Shown here piece by piece: positions 46,552 to 56,209 of a DNA stretch of 64,000 nucleotides (its first letter is position 1; each line of letters begins with the position of its first letter). Under the pieces are notes generated by a model. The model made no database searches. It worked only from the letters and a program-made list of their open reading frames with translations, and had not been told where the DNA came from. This stretch comes from Streptomyces sp. ATexAB-D23 (GTDB taxonomy: Bacteria; Actinomycetota; Actinomycetes; Streptomycetales; Streptomycetaceae). The position numbers and the translations under genes are program-made. The stretch spans positions 62,001 to 126,000 of the forward strand of contig NZ_KB892002.1 in assembly GCF_000373645.1 (NCBI RefSeq). Direction: 5' to 3'.

Positions 46552-46657
46552 TGCGCCTCCCGAGTTGTGGTTACCCCCGGTATTTACTGGTCGGTAGACG
46601 ACTTGGGAATAGCTGGAACAAGACAAGTGCTCATCTTTTTCAGGAGGTTGAACGACA

Positions 46658-48058
46658 GTGGAACAGGGAACGGGCGAGGGCTACCGCGTCGAGCACGACT
46701 CGATGGGCGAGGTCAGGGTCCCCGCCGAAGCGAAGTGGCGGGCCCAGACGCAGCGGGCCGTGGAGAACTTCCCGCTCTCCGGGCAGCGCCTGGAGCGGGC
46801 CCACATCGAGGCCCTGGCCCGCATCAAGGCCGCCGCCGCCAAGGTCAACGCCGAGCTGAAGGTCCTGGACCCCGAGATCGCGCGGGCGGTCCAGGAAGCG
46901 GCCGGCGAGGTCGCGGAGGGGCGCTGGGACGCGCACTTCCCGGTCGACGTCTTCCAGACCGGCTCGGGTACCTCCTCGAACATGAACACCAATGAGGTGG
47001 TGGCCACGCTCGCCACCGAGCGCCTCGGCCGCGAGGTCCACCCCAACGACCACGTCAACGCCTCGCAGTCCTCCAACGACGTCTTCCCCTCCTCCATCCA
47101 CATCGCCGCGACCGCCGCGGTGACCGCCGGCCTGATCCCCGCCCTGGACCATCTGGCGGCCGCCCTGGAGCGCAAGGCGGAGGAGTTCGCGACGGTCGTG
47201 AAGGCCGGGCGCACCCATCTGATGGACGCCACGCCCGTCACCCTCGGCCAGGAGTTCGGCGGGTACGCGGCGCAGGTCCGCTACGGCGTCGAGCGGCTGC
47301 GCGCCTCACTCCCCCGCCTCGCGGAACTCCCGCTCGGCGGCACGGCCGTGGGCACCGGCATCAACACCCCGCCCGGCTTCTCCGCCGCCGTGATCGCCGA
47401 GGTGGCCCGCGCCACCGGCCTGCCGCTCACCGAGGCCCGCGACCACTTCGAGGCGCAGGGCGCGCGGGACGGCCTGGTGGAGACCTCCGGCCAGCTGCGC
47501 ACCATCGGCGTCTCGCTCACCAAGATCTGCAACGACCTGCGCTGGATGGCGTCGGGCCCGCGCACCGGTCTCGCCGAGATCTCCCTGCCCGACCTCCAGC
47601 CTGGCTCCTCGATCATGCCGGGCAAGGTCAATCCGGTCATCCCCGAGGCGGTCCTGATGGTCGCCGCGCAGGTCACCGGGAACGACGCCACGGTCGCCGC
47701 GGCGGGCGCGGCCGGCAACTTCGAGCTGAACGTGATGCTCCCGGTCATCGCGAAGAACCTGCTGGAATCCGTACGGCTGCTCTCCAACGCCGCGCGGCTG
47801 CTCGCGGACCGCACGGTCGACGGGATCACCGCGCACGCGGAACGGGCCAGGGAGTACGCCGAGTCCTCGCCGTCCGTCGTCACCCCGCTGAACAAGTACA
47901 TCGGCTACGAGGAGGCGGCGAAGGTCGCCAAGAAGTCGCTCGCCGAGCGCCGGACGATCCGCGAGGTGGTCATCGAGTCGGGCTACGTGGAGCGCGGCGA
48001 CCTGACCGAACAGCAGCTCGACGAGGCTCTGGATGTGCTGCGCATGACCCGGCCGTGA
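46658..48058 (+). CDS. fumC: Class II fumarate hydratase
   Basis: The GTG at 46658 is preceded by CAGGAGG. The 466-residue protein has the aspartase/fumarase signature [46 protein letters not shown] and [12 protein letters not shown]. It is the oxygen-stable, iron-free fumarase. It may be co-transcribed with the DUF402 gene that follows. Confidence 0.96.
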   Translation: MEQGTGEGYRVEHDSMGEVRVPAEAKWRAQTQRAVENFPLSGQRLERAHIEALARIKAAAAKVNAELKVLDPEIARAVQEAAGEVAEGRWDAHFPVDVFQTGSGTSSNMNTNEVVATLATERLGREVHPNDHVNASQSSNDVFPSSIHIAATAAVTAGLIPALDHLAAALERKAEEFATVVKAGRTHLMDATPVTLGQEFGGYAAQVRYGVERLRASLPRLAELPLGGTAVGTGINTPPGFSAAVIAEVARATGLPLTEARDHFEAQGARDGLVETSGQLRTIGVSLTKICNDLRWMASGPRTGLAEISLPDLQPGSSIMPGKVNPVIPEAVLMVAAQVTGNDATVAAAGAAGNFELNVMLPVIAKNLLESVRLLSNAARLLADRTVDGITAHAERAREYAESSPSVVTPLNKYIGYEEAAKVAKKSLAERRTIREVVIESGYVERGDLTEQQLDEALDVLRMTRP

Positions 48059-48102
48059 CGCCCGTCGCTGCGGGACACCGGGAGGCTCACTACGATCTCT
48101 CC

Positions 48103-48810
48103 ATGACAGGTAGCGGAGAGATTGAGCGCTGGACGCCGGGTGATCAGATCCTGTGGCGCTACCGGGGCAACGGCCCCGAGCGGCCGGATTCGGCCGCGCG
48201 CCCGTTCCACATCTGCCGCCCGGTCACGGTCGTCCAGGACACCGAGGAGCTGCTGGCGGTGTGGGTGGCGCCCGGCACCGAGTGCGTCAAGCCGGTCCTG
48301 GCGGACGGCACCGATGTGCACGCCGAACCGCTCGCCACCCGGTACACCGCCCCGCGCACCACCGCCCGCTCCCCCTGGCTGGGCAACGGGGTGCTGAAGC
48401 TGGCCGCGCCCGGCCTGCCCTGGTCGGTCTGGCTGTTCTGGGAGCGCGGCTGGCACTTCCGCAGCTGGTACGTGAACCTGGAGGAGCCGCGCACCCGGTG
48501 GGCCGGCGGCGTCGACTCCGAGGACCACTTCCTCGACATCTCCGTCTACCCGGACCGCAGCTGGCTCTGGCGCGACGAGGACGAGTTCGAGCAGGCCCAG
48601 CGGGTCGGCCTGATCGCGCCGGACGTGGCGGACCGGGTGCGGGCGGCGGGGGCCGAGGCGGTCGGGCTGATCCGTGACTGGGCGGCGCCGTTCCGTGACG
48701 GCTGGGAGAACTGGCGGCCCGATCCGGCGTGGCGGGTACCCGAACTGCCCGACGACTGGGACCGTCGGCCGGATGACTCGGACCGCACGCCTTCCGCCAT
48801 GCCGTCGTGA
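48103..48810 (+). CDS. DUF402 domain protein
   Basis: I choose ATG 48103 (MTGSGEIERWTPGDQILWRY); a GTG at 48055 overlapping the fumC stop (GTGA) is an alternative. The 235-residue protein has the DUF402 core WVAPGTECVKPVL, WSVWLFWERGWHFRSWYVNL and DISVYPDRSWLWRDEDEFEQ. In this family two conserved acidic residues in the last motif bind a divalent metal and some members act on nucleoside phosphates. Confidence 0.86.
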   Translation: MTGSGEIERWTPGDQILWRYRGNGPERPDSAARPFHICRPVTVVQDTEELLAVWVAPGTECVKPVLADGTDVHAEPLATRYTAPRTTARSPWLGNGVLKLAAPGLPWSVWLFWERGWHFRSWYVNLEEPRTRWAGGVDSEDHFLDISVYPDRSWLWRDEDEFEQAQRVGLIAPDVADRVRAAGAEAVGLIRDWAAPFRDGWENWRPDPAWRVPELPDDWDRRPDDSDRTPSAMPS

Positions 48811-49008
48811 GACCCTTGATGGACCCCAGGGGGGCAAACGTAGGATCGTCCCGAGAAGTGCGGCTCGACCCCAACCGGCAGGCGGGGATCGGGAGCTGAC
48901 CGCAAGTCATCGGCTCGTCGCACAAATGGCAGCCCTCACGGACCGCATCGGTGTCACGAGTCGCACGAGTTGCCCACATCGCATGAGCCACTACGAGGGG
49001 GTGGAGAC
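48811..49008. other. Intergenic region after the DUF402 gene
   Basis: I see no gene or strong repeat in it. Its end, AGGGGGTGGAG at 48996-49006, would be the ribosome-binding site of the small ORF that follows. Confidence 0.4.
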
Positions 49009-49200
49009 GTGTCCGCTGTCCGCTGCCGTCCCGTCGGAAACGTTGTCATCGACATCCCCCGTGGACATCCGGTTTCGGCCCCGTGTCCCGGGGCAGGCGA
49101 TGTCAGCCGTTGTCATTGCCACTCCTGCCGGGGCACAGTGACGCCCCACAAGGTGATTGCCTCATACAACCGGCCCGGACGGACGGAACCCCACGCGTGA
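49009..49200 (+). CDS. Possible small Cys-rich protein upstream of the phosphatase
   Basis: A GTG at 49009 with a purine-rich stretch before it opens a 63-codon frame (VSAVRCRPVGNVVIDIPRGH...) with a Cys/His cluster CHCHSCRG. Its stop TGA overlaps the GTG of the phosphatase gene (GTGA at 49197-49200), a typical sign of coupling. I do not recognise the family. It could be a leader peptide or a non-coding coincidence of high GC. Confidence 0.35.
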   Translation: MSAVRCRPVGNVVIDIPRGHPVSAPCPGAGDVSRCHCHSCRGTVTPHKVIASYNRPGRTEPHA

Positions 49201-51086
49201 CGGAGCACCCCACCTCCCACGAAGGCCGGCAGCCTCTCGCCGCCCGGCCGCAGGAACGCACCCGGCCGCGGCAGCGGGACGCCGCCGTGGCGGCCGCCGC
49301 TGCCGCGACGGCGATCCCGGCCCCGGCCAAGGGCTCCGGCCCGGCGGGACCCGACCCCCAGGCGGCGACGCGGCGCGAGGGCGACCGGCTGCGCTTCGTG
49401 GGGGCCGCCACCCGGCGGATCGCCCGGGGCATAGACCTGGACGAGATCGTGCTGGGACTGTGCCGGGCCAGTGTCCCGACGTTCTCCGACGCCATACTCG
49501 TCTACCTCCGCGACCCGCTGCCCGTCGGCGACGAGCGGCCCGTCAACCCGTTCGTGCTGCGGCTGCGCCGCTCGGACCGGCTGCGGCTGACGGAGGAGGA
49601 GACCGAGAGCCTGCCGGAGACCGAGCGGCTGCGACTGCCCACCGTCGACCCGCAGGCCGATCTGATGCCCGCCGCCGAGCTGTGCGAGGTCCGGGCCGGC
49701 AGCGCGCTCGCCGAGGTGCTGCGCGGGGTGCGCCCGGTCTTCGGCGACGCCGCGGCGGCCCGCGTCGCGCTGCCCGAACTGCTCGGCGCCGACCGCGCGG
49801 TGCCGTCCGGACACCGGGTGATCCTGGCCCCGCTGCGCGGCCGCCGCCGGGTCATCGGGGCCGCGGTCTTCCTGCGCGGCGCGGAACGCCTGCCGTTCGA
49901 GGCCAACGACCTTCTGGTGGCCGCCCAGCTGGCGACGCACACCGCGCTCGGCATCGACAAGGCGGTGCTCTACGGGCGCGAGGCCTACATCGCCGACGAG
50001 TTGCAGCGCACGATGCTGCCCGACTCGCTCCCCCAGCCGACCGGCGTGAAACTCGCCTCGCGCTACCTCCCGGCCGCCGAGACGGCCCGGGTCGGCGGCG
50101 ACTGGTACGACGCGATCCCGCTGCCCGGCAGCCGGGTCGCCCTCGTCGTCGGGGACGTCATGGGCCACTCCATGACCTCCGCCGCGATCATGGGCCAGCT
50201 GCGCACCACCGCCCAGACCCTCGCCGGGCTCGACCTGCCGCCGCAGGAGGTGCTGCACCACCTGGACGAGCAGGCGCAGCGGCTCGGCAGCGACCGCATG
50301 GCCACCTGCCTGTACGCGGTGTACGACCCGGTCGCGCACCGCATCACCGTCGCCAACGCCGGCCACCCGCCGCCCGTCCTGCTCCACCTGGGCGGCCGCG
50401 CGGAGGTGCTGCGGGTGCCCCCGGGCGCCCCGATCGGCGTCGGCGGTGTGGACTTCGAGGCCGTCGAGCTGGACGCCCCGGCCGGCGCGACGCTGCTGCT
50501 GTACACCGACGGGCTGGTCGAGTCGCGGCTGCGGGACGTGTGGACGGGCATCGAGCTGCTGCGCGAACGGCTCGCCACCACGGCCCGGCTGACCGGTCCG
50601 GACCACTCGCCGCCGCTGGAGGCGCTCTGCGACGACGTGCTGGACATGCTCGGCCCCGGCGACCGCGACGACGACATCGCGCTGCTGGCCGCCCGCTTCG
50701 ACGGGATCGCGCCGAGCGACGTGGCGTACTGGTTCCTGGACCCGGACGACTCCGCCCCCGGCCGCGCCCGCAGGCTGGCCCGCAGGGCGCTCGGCCGGTG
50801 GGGCCTGGACGAGCTGTCGGACTCGGTGGAGCTCCTGATCAGCGAGGTGGTCACCAACGCCGTGCGGTACGCGGAGCGGCCGGTGACCCTGCGTCTGCTG
50901 CGCACGGACACGCTGCGCTGCGAGGTCGGCGACGACTCCCCGCAGCTCCCCCGCCAGCGCCGCGCCCGCGACATGGACGAGAACGGCCGCGGCCTGTTCC
51001 TGGTCAACCGGCTGGCCCGGCGCTGGGGCGCGACCCGGCTGTCGACGGGCAAGGTCGTGTGGTTCGAGATGCCGGTGCGCGGGTAG
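49197..51086 (+). CDS. SpoIIE-type PP2C phosphatase with GAF and HATPase domains
   Basis: The GTG at 49197 gives 629 residues: a disordered Ala/Pro-rich N-terminus (~1-60), a GAF-like domain (~60-260), a SpoIIE-like PP2C phosphatase (~265-490; VGGDWYDAIPLPGSRVALVV, VGDVMGHSMTSAAIMGQLRT, NAGHPPPVLLHL, YTDGLVESR) and a C-terminal HATPase_c domain of anti-sigma kinase type (SEVVTNAVRYAERPV, ENGRGLFLVNRLARRWG). Such proteins combine serine phosphatase and kinase functions to control anti-sigma/anti-anti-sigma switches. The ligand of the GAF domain is unknown. Confidence 0.9.
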   Translation: MTEHPTSHEGRQPLAARPQERTRPRQRDAAVAAAAAATAIPAPAKGSGPAGPDPQAATRREGDRLRFVGAATRRIARGIDLDEIVLGLCRASVPTFSDAILVYLRDPLPVGDERPVNPFVLRLRRSDRLRLTEEETESLPETERLRLPTVDPQADLMPAAELCEVRAGSALAEVLRGVRPVFGDAAAARVALPELLGADRAVPSGHRVILAPLRGRRRVIGAAVFLRGAERLPFEANDLLVAAQLATHTALGIDKAVLYGREAYIADELQRTMLPDSLPQPTGVKLASRYLPAAETARVGGDWYDAIPLPGSRVALVVGDVMGHSMTSAAIMGQLRTTAQTLAGLDLPPQEVLHHLDEQAQRLGSDRMATCLYAVYDPVAHRITVANAGHPPPVLLHLGGRAEVLRVPPGAPIGVGGVDFEAVELDAPAGATLLLYTDGLVESRLRDVWTGIELLRERLATTARLTGPDHSPPLEALCDDVLDMLGPGDRDDDIALLAARFDGIAPSDVAYWFLDPDDSAPGRARRLARRALGRWGLDELSDSVELLISEVVTNAVRYAERPVTLRLLRTDTLRCEVGDDSPQLPRQRRARDMDENGRGLFLVNRLARRWGATRLSTGKVVWFEMPVRG

Positions 51087-51100
51087 GGCCCGCGCGGAAC

Positions 51101-51152
51101 GCCGAAACGGGCGGTGTACGAGGACTTCTCCTCGTACACCGCCCGTTTCGGC
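51101..51152. terminator. 24-bp perfect bidirectional terminator
   Basis: The arm 51101-51124 (beginning GCCGAAACGGGCGG) is the exact complement of 51129-51152 around the loop CTTC. It separates the convergent phosphatase and penicillin-binding protein genes. Confidence 0.92.
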
Positions 51153-51177
51153 TGTCGGGGCCGGGTCGGTCAGGGCG

Positions 51178-53463
51178 TCATCGTTCGGCGCTGTTGTCCG
51201 GCCGCTTGTCCCCCGAGATGTCCGGCAGGCCGATGGAGGTCGAGGGGTCCGGGCCCGGTTCCGTCGACGGGCCGGGGGGCGGCTCCGAGGTCGGATCGTC
51301 CGAGGGCGAGGGGGGCGGTGAGCTCGGCGGGGCCTCGCTGGAGGGGGGCGGCTCGGAGGTCGGGGTGTCGTCGGACGGTTCGCCGGAGGGCGTGGAGTCG
51401 CCGGAGGCCGAGGTGCTGGGGGACGCCGAGTGGGACGGGGGCGGCGGGCTGACGGCGGCGCCCATGTCGGTGTCGAGGACGAACTTGCTCGCCTTACCGA
51501 GGGAGTGGCCCATGTAGTCGGCCCAGATCTCGGCCGGGAAGCCGCCGCCGTTGACGCGGCCGCCGCCGCCGGCGCCCTGGAGGGTCACCTGCGCGTTCTT
51601 CTTGATCTTCTTGCCGTCGTCGCCGGTCCGGTCGAAGGCCGCCTCGCCGAACAGGCCGACCGAGGTGACCAGATCCGGGGTGTAGCCGGTGAACCAGGCG
51701 GACTTGTTGTCGTCCGAGGTACCGGTCTTGCCGGCGATGTCCTGCTTCAGGAGTCCTTCGGCGTTGCGGACGGAGCCGCGGGCCGTACCGTCGTCGACCA
51801 CGCCGGTCAGCACCGACGTCACGGAGTCCGCGGCCTGGCGCGAGATCACCTGGTCGCCGATCGCGTCGGGCAGCTTCAGCGGCTCGTCGCCCTGGTGGAC
51901 GGCGGACTTCACGATCTGCGGGGTGACCTTCTTGCCGTGGTTGTCGAGCGTGGCGTAGATCCCGGCCATCTCCAGCGGGCTGGCGCCCATGGAGCCGAGG
52001 GTCTGTGCCGGTACGGCGTCCAGCCCGTCCACGTCCATGCCGAGCTTGCCCGCGGTCTCCATCACCCTGCTCATGCCGACGTCCACGCCCATCTGCGCGA
52101 AGACGGAGTTGACGGACTGGTTCATCGCGGTCTGGACGGTGATCTGGCCGTAGTCGTGGTCGTCCTCGTTCTCCGGCGCGAAGTACCTGTCGCCGCCGAC
52201 GACCGGGCGCTTGCTGGTGCCGTCGTAGCGGGTGTTCGCGGTGATCTGCTCGCCGTCCTGCGTCTTCGACTTCTCGTCGAGGGCGGCGGCGAGGATGACG
52301 GGCTTGAAGGTGGAGGCGGGCTGGTAGTCGCGCCGGGCGGCGTTCGACACCCAGTGCTCGTTCTGGCCGCGTCCGCCGTACAGGGCGAGCACCGCGCCGG
52401 TCTTCGGGTCGAGGGAGGCGGCGCCGGCCTGGATGTCCTGGTCGAGCTTGCGCTTCTTGGTGTCCAGCTTGTCGATCAGCTTGGTCTCGACCGACTTCTC
52501 CAGCTGCTGCTGCTTCTTCTTGTCGATGTTGACGGTGATCGTCCAGCCACCGAGGTCGAACTGCTCACCGCTGATGTCCAGCTGCTTGAGCACCGCCTGG
52601 CGGGCCATCTCGACGATGTACCCCTTCTGGCCGGCCGTGCCGTTCAGCGGCTTGGGGTCGCGGGGGACGGGGAACTTCAGCTTCTGGCGTTCGGCGGGGT
52701 CGAGCCAGTCCTCCTCGACCATGTTGTTCAGCGTGTACGCCCAGCGTTCCTTGACGAGCGCCTTGCCCCTCGGCCCGGCGACGGCCCAGTCGTACTGGCT
52801 GGGTGCCTGGAGCAGTGCGGCGAGGTAGGCGCCCTGGGAGACGTTCAGGTCCTTGGCGTCCACGCCGTAGTACGCCTGCGCGGCGGCCTGGATGCCGTAG
52901 GCGCCGCGGCCGTAGTAGCTGGTGTTGATGTACCCGGCGAGGATCTCCTTCTTGCTCCTCTTCTGGTCCACCTTCAGTGAGATGACCAGCTCCTTGAGCT
53001 TCCGGGTGACCGTCTGGTCCTGCTCCAGGTAGTAGTTCTTGACGTACTGCTGGGTGATGGTCGAGCCACCCTGCTTGCCCTTGCCGGAGAGGGTGTTGAT
53101 CAGGCCGCGCGTGGTGCCCTTGAAGTCGATGCCGTGGTCGTCGTAGAAGGACTTGTTCTCGGCGGCGACGAAGGTGTCCTGGACCTGTTTGGGTACCTCG
53201 GCGAGGCTCACGATCTCGCGGTTGACCTCGCCGGTCCGGGCCAGCAGGCTGCCGTCGGAGTACTTGTAGACGTTGGCCTGGAGCTTGGCCCTGGCGTTGC
53301 CCTCGGGCACGTCCACAACCATGTAGAGCACGGCGAAGGCACCCATGCCCAGAAGGATCACCCCGAAGGCCGTGCCCAGTAGTTTGCGCCAGGTGAAGAG
53401 TCTGCGTATGCCGCCGCTCTTCGCAGCCCGCCGCTGGGCTCGTCGCGCATCCGCTCGACCCAT
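51178..53463 (-). CDS. Class A penicillin-binding protein (bifunctional)
   Basis: ATG 53463 with GGGAG ten bases upstream gives 761 residues. A basic N-terminal tail precedes one membrane anchor (residues ~27-50). The glycosyltransferase (GT51) domain has the catalytic Glu102 (VAAENKSFYDDHGID) and QGGSTITQQYVKN. The transpeptidase has S384-x2-K387 (PASTFK), S450-V-N452 and K579-T-G. The last ~90 residues are a Pro/Ser/Asp/Glu-rich disordered tail, probably in the cell wall. It polymerises and cross-links peptidoglycan. Confidence 0.95.
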   Translation of the reverse strand: MGRADARRAQRRAAKSGGIRRLFTWRKLLGTAFGVILLGMGAFAVLYMVVDVPEGNARAKLQANVYKYSDGSLLARTGEVNREIVSLAEVPKQVQDTFVAAENKSFYDDHGIDFKGTTRGLINTLSGKGKQGGSTITQQYVKNYYLEQDQTVTRKLKELVISLKVDQKRSKKEILAGYINTSYYGRGAYGIQAAAQAYYGVDAKDLNVSQGAYLAALLQAPSQYDWAVAGPRGKALVKERWAYTLNNMVEEDWLDPAERQKLKFPVPRDPKPLNGTAGQKGYIVEMARQAVLKQLDISGEQFDLGGWTITVNIDKKKQQQLEKSVETKLIDKLDTKKRKLDQDIQAGAASLDPKTGAVLALYGGRGQNEHWVSNAARRDYQPASTFKPVILAAALDEKSKTQDGEQITANTRYDGTSKRPVVGGDRYFAPENEDDHDYGQITVQTAMNQSVNSVFAQMGVDVGMSRVMETAGKLGMDVDGLDAVPAQTLGSMGASPLEMAGIYATLDNHGKKVTPQIVKSAVHQGDEPLKLPDAIGDQVISRQAADSVTSVLTGVVDDGTARGSVRNAEGLLKQDIAGKTGTSDDNKSAWFTGYTPDLVTSVGLFGEAAFDRTGDDGKKIKKNAQVTLQGAGGGGRVNGGGFPAEIWADYMGHSLGKASKFVLDTDMGAAVSPPPPSHSASPSTSASGDSTPSGEPSDDTPTSEPPPSSEAPPSSPPPSPSDDPTSEPPPGPSTEPGPDPSTSIGLPDISGDKRPDNSAER

Positions 53464-53685
53464 CGCTTGGTTGCTCCCGTTTCTCTGCTCGGCCGGATCA
53501 GCTCGGACCTGCCAGCTAACACCGTTGGCAAGCCCAAAAAGCAGGCGTTCCGCCGTTTTACGGACGTGAGAATCAGCACCCGCTCCCGGTGGAACCGACT
53601 CCTGAGGGGTGTACAAGGTTGCGAAAACCAGTAATGTGTAATCACATTGCTAGCGACCAGCTAGCCACGAACCACGGGGGCCCTC

Positions 53686-54657
53686 ATGACCGAACCGCTC
53701 GACAGGAACACCGCGCCCCAGCCGCCGGCCGACCTGACCCCGGACGCCCCGGACATGCCGGAACCGCAGGTCCGCGAGACGAAGGCGCACAGCATCGCGG
53801 GCGGCCTCGGGCTGCTGCTGACCGTGATCGGCGTGATCGCCGGCATCGCGCTCGCCATCATCGGGGGCGTCATCGGATCGAACGGGAACAACGCCGCGGG
53901 CATCCCGCTCTGCATCCTGGGCATCCTGCTGGCCATCGCCTCGTTCTTCTGCATGGGCGGCGTGAAGATGGTCGCACCGGGCGAGGCCCGGGTCATCCAG
54001 CTGTTCGGCCGGTACGTGGGCACCATCCGCACCGACGGCCTGCGCTGGATCAACCCGCTGACCTCCAGCCGCAAGATCTCCACCCGTGTCCGGAACCACG
54101 AGACGGCCGTCCTCAAGGTCAACGACGCCTACGGCAACCCGATCGAGCTCGCCGCGATCGTCGTGTGGAAGGTCGAGGACACCGCGCAGGCCCTCTTCGA
54201 GGTGGACGACTTCCTGGAGTTCGTCGCCACCCAGACCGAGGCCGCCGTCCGGCACATCGCCATCGAGTACCCGTACGACGCCCACGAGGAGGGCGGCCTG
54301 TCGCTGCGGGGCAACGCCGAGGAGATCACCGAGAAGCTGGCCGTCGAGCTGACCGCCCGGGTGCAGGCGGCGGGCGTGCGGATCATCGAGTCCCGTTTCA
54401 GCCACCTCGCGTACGCCCCCGAGATCGCCTCCGCGATGCTCCAGCGCCAGCAGGCCGGCGCGGTCGTCGCGGCCCGGCAGCAGATCGTGGAGGGCGCGGT
54501 CGGCATGGTCGAGATGGCGCTGACCCGGATCGCCGAGCAGGACATCGTCGAGCTGGACTCGGAGCGCAAGGCCGCCATGGTCAGCAATCTGATGGTGGTC
54601 CTGTGCGGTGACCGCGCCGCCCAGCCGGTCCTCAACACGGGCACGCTCTACCAGTGA
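53686..54657 (+). CDS. SPFH/Band 7 domain membrane protein
   Basis: The ATG at 53686 gives 323 residues: a cytoplasmic acidic N-terminus, two adjacent membrane segments ([20 protein letters not shown] and [20 protein letters not shown]), and an SPFH domain ([60 protein letters not shown]). The C-terminal part is helical. SPFH proteins form membrane microdomain scaffolds. The next gene overlaps its stop. Confidence 0.9.
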   Translation: MTEPLDRNTAPQPPADLTPDAPDMPEPQVRETKAHSIAGGLGLLLTVIGVIAGIALAIIGGVIGSNGNNAAGIPLCILGILLAIASFFCMGGVKMVAPGEARVIQLFGRYVGTIRTDGLRWINPLTSSRKISTRVRNHETAVLKVNDAYGNPIELAAIVVWKVEDTAQALFEVDDFLEFVATQTEAAVRHIAIEYPYDAHEEGGLSLRGNAEEITEKLAVELTARVQAAGVRIIESRFSHLAYAPEIASAMLQRQQAGAVVAARQQIVEGAVGMVEMALTRIAEQDIVELDSERKAAMVSNLMVVLCGDRAAQPVLNTGTLYQ

Positions 54658-54914
54658 CCGAGGAGAGCGCCGGGGAGGCACCGCGGCCCCGGTCGCGGCA
54701 GCGCAAGCAGATGCTGCTGCGGCTGGACCCCGCCGTGCACGACGCGCTGGCCCGCTGGGCCTCGGACGACCTGCGCAGCGCGAACGCGCAGATCGAATTC
54801 CTGCTGCGGCGGGCGCTCGCCGAGGCCGGCCGGCTGCCCGGCGGGGCGGCACCGATCGCCCGCCGGGGCCGGCCGCCGAAGGCCGCCGGCCCGGAGCCAC
54901 CGGCCGACGACTGA
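54654..54914 (+). CDS. Small ribbon-helix-helix-like DNA-binding protein
   Basis: GTG 54654 overlaps the SPFH stop (GTGA). The 86-residue protein has KQMLLRLDPAVHDALARWAS and NAQIEFLLRRALAEAGRLPG, matching an Arc/MetJ-type ribbon-helix-helix, and a basic RRGRPPK AT-hook-like segment near the end. Coupling to an SPFH gene is a recurrent pattern in Actinobacteria; the role of the pair is unknown. Confidence 0.78.
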   Translation: MTEESAGEAPRPRSRQRKQMLLRLDPAVHDALARWASDDLRSANAQIEFLLRRALAEAGRLPGGAAPIARRGRPPKAAGPEPPADD

Positions 54915-54948
54915 CCGAACGCCCCTCCGGCGACGGGGGGCCGTTCGG
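54915..54948. terminator. Hairpin after the SPFH operon
   Basis: CCGAACG (54915-54921) pairs with CGTTCGG (54942-54948), extended by CCCC/GGGG inside. It directly follows the stop codon. Confidence 0.65.
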
Positions 54949-54960
54949 CTGTACCCCCCG

Positions 54961-54982
54961 GGTATACACGGCAGGTATACAC
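54961..54982. promoter_or_regulatory. Direct repeat GGTATACAC x2, candidate PadR operator
   Basis: GGTATACAC occurs at 54961-54969 and 54974-54982, 13 bases apart, each containing the palindrome GTATAC. TAGAGT at 54989-54994 could be a -10 hexamer, in which case the padR ATG (55002) would have little or no leader. This is the only A/T-rich spot between the hairpin and padR, and is the best candidate for autoregulation. Confidence 0.55.
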
Positions 54983-55001
54983 ACCATGTAGAGTGCCCGG
55001 C

Positions 55002-55526
55002 ATGTCTATCGGCCACACCCTGCTCGGGCTCCTGGAGTCCGGCCCCCGCCATGGTTACGACCTGAAGCGGACCTTCGACGAGAAGTTCGGGCACGACCGC
55101 CCGCTGCACTACGGACAGGTCTACTCGACCATGTCCCGGCTCCTGAAGAACGGCCTCGTCGAGGTCGACGGCGTGGAGAGCGGGGGTGGCCCCGAGCGCA
55201 AGCGCTACGCGATCACCGACGCCGGCATCACCGATGTCGCCACCTGGCTCGCACAGCCCGAGAAGCCCGAGCCGTACCTCCAGTCGACCCTGTACACCAA
55301 GGTCGTCCTGGCCCTGCTCACCGGCCGCGACGCCGGCGACGTGCTGGACGCCCAGCGCTCCGAGCACCTGCGCATGATGCGCATCCTCACCGACCGCAAG
55401 CGCCGCGGCGACCTCGCCGACCAGCTGATCTGCGACCACGCGCTCTTCCACCTGGAAGCCGACCTGCGCTGGCTGGAACTGACCGCCGCCCGGCTCGGCC
55501 GGCTCGCGGAGGTGGTGGCCCCGTGA
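55002..55526 (+). CDS. PadR-family repressor
   Basis: The 174-residue protein has an N-terminal winged helix (MSIGHTLLGLLESGPRHGYD, LHYGQVYSTMSRLLKNGLVE and RKRYAITDAG) and a helical C-terminal dimerization domain of the Vir type. Its stop overlaps the ABC ATPase start (GTGA), so the repressor and the transporter it probably controls form one autoregulated operon. Confidence 0.92.
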   Translation: MSIGHTLLGLLESGPRHGYDLKRTFDEKFGHDRPLHYGQVYSTMSRLLKNGLVEVDGVESGGGPERKRYAITDAGITDVATWLAQPEKPEPYLQSTLYTKVVLALLTGRDAGDVLDAQRSEHLRMMRILTDRKRRGDLADQLICDHALFHLEADLRWLELTAARLGRLAEVVAP

Positions 55527-56209
55527 CCCCCGCCGGCTCCCTGCTCTCCGCGCACGACCTGCGCAAGACCTACGGATCGACCCCCGCGCTCGACGGCGCC
55601 TCCTTCTCCGTGCACCCCGGCGAGGTCGTCGCCGTGATGGGCCCGTCCGGCTCCGGCAAGTCCACCCTGCTGCACTGCCTCGCCGGCATCATCACGCCCG
55701 ACTCCGGCACCATCACCTACGCCGGCCGTGAGCTCTCCACCATGTCCGACGCCGACCGCAGCGCCCTGCGCCGCAGCGAGTTCGGCTTCGTCTTCCAGTT
55801 CGGCCAGCTCGTCCCCGAGCTCACCTGCGTGGAGAACGTCGCCCTGCCGATGCGGCTGAACGGCACCCGCCGCAAGGACGCCGAGCGCACCGCACTCGCC
55901 TGGATGGAGCGCCTGGAGGTCGAGGACATCGGCGCCAAGCGCCCCGGCGAGGTCTCCGGCGGCCAGGGCCAGCGCGTCGCCGTGGCCCGCGCGCTCGCCG
56001 CCTCCCCGAAGGTGATCTTCGCGGACGAGCCGACCGGCGCCCTGGACTCCCTCAACGGCGAGCGGGTCATGCAGCTGCTCACCGAGGCCGCCCGCTCCGC
56101 CAACGTCGCCGTGGTCCTGGTGACCCACGAGGCCCGCGTCGCCGCCTACTCCGACCGCGACGTCACCGTGCGCGACGGCCGGGCCCGCGACCTGGAGCAC
56201 GCCGTATGA
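55523..56209 (+). CDS. ABC transporter ATPase (MacB/LolD type)
   Basis: GTG 55523 gives 228 residues with Walker A GPSGSGKST (40-48), Q-loop FVFQFGQLVPELTC, signature VSGGQGQRVAVARAL and Walker B VIFADEPTGALDS. It is the middle gene of a padR-ATPase-permease operon; its stop overlaps the permease start (ATGA). Confidence 0.93.
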   Translation: MTPAGSLLSAHDLRKTYGSTPALDGASFSVHPGEVVAVMGPSGSGKSTLLHCLAGIITPDSGTITYAGRELSTMSDADRSALRRSEFGFVFQFGQLVPELTCVENVALPMRLNGTRRKDAERTALAWMERLEVEDIGAKRPGEVSGGQGQRVAVARALAASPKVIFADEPTGALDSLNGERVMQLLTEAARSANVAVVLVTHEARVAAYSDRDVTVRDGRARDLEHAV

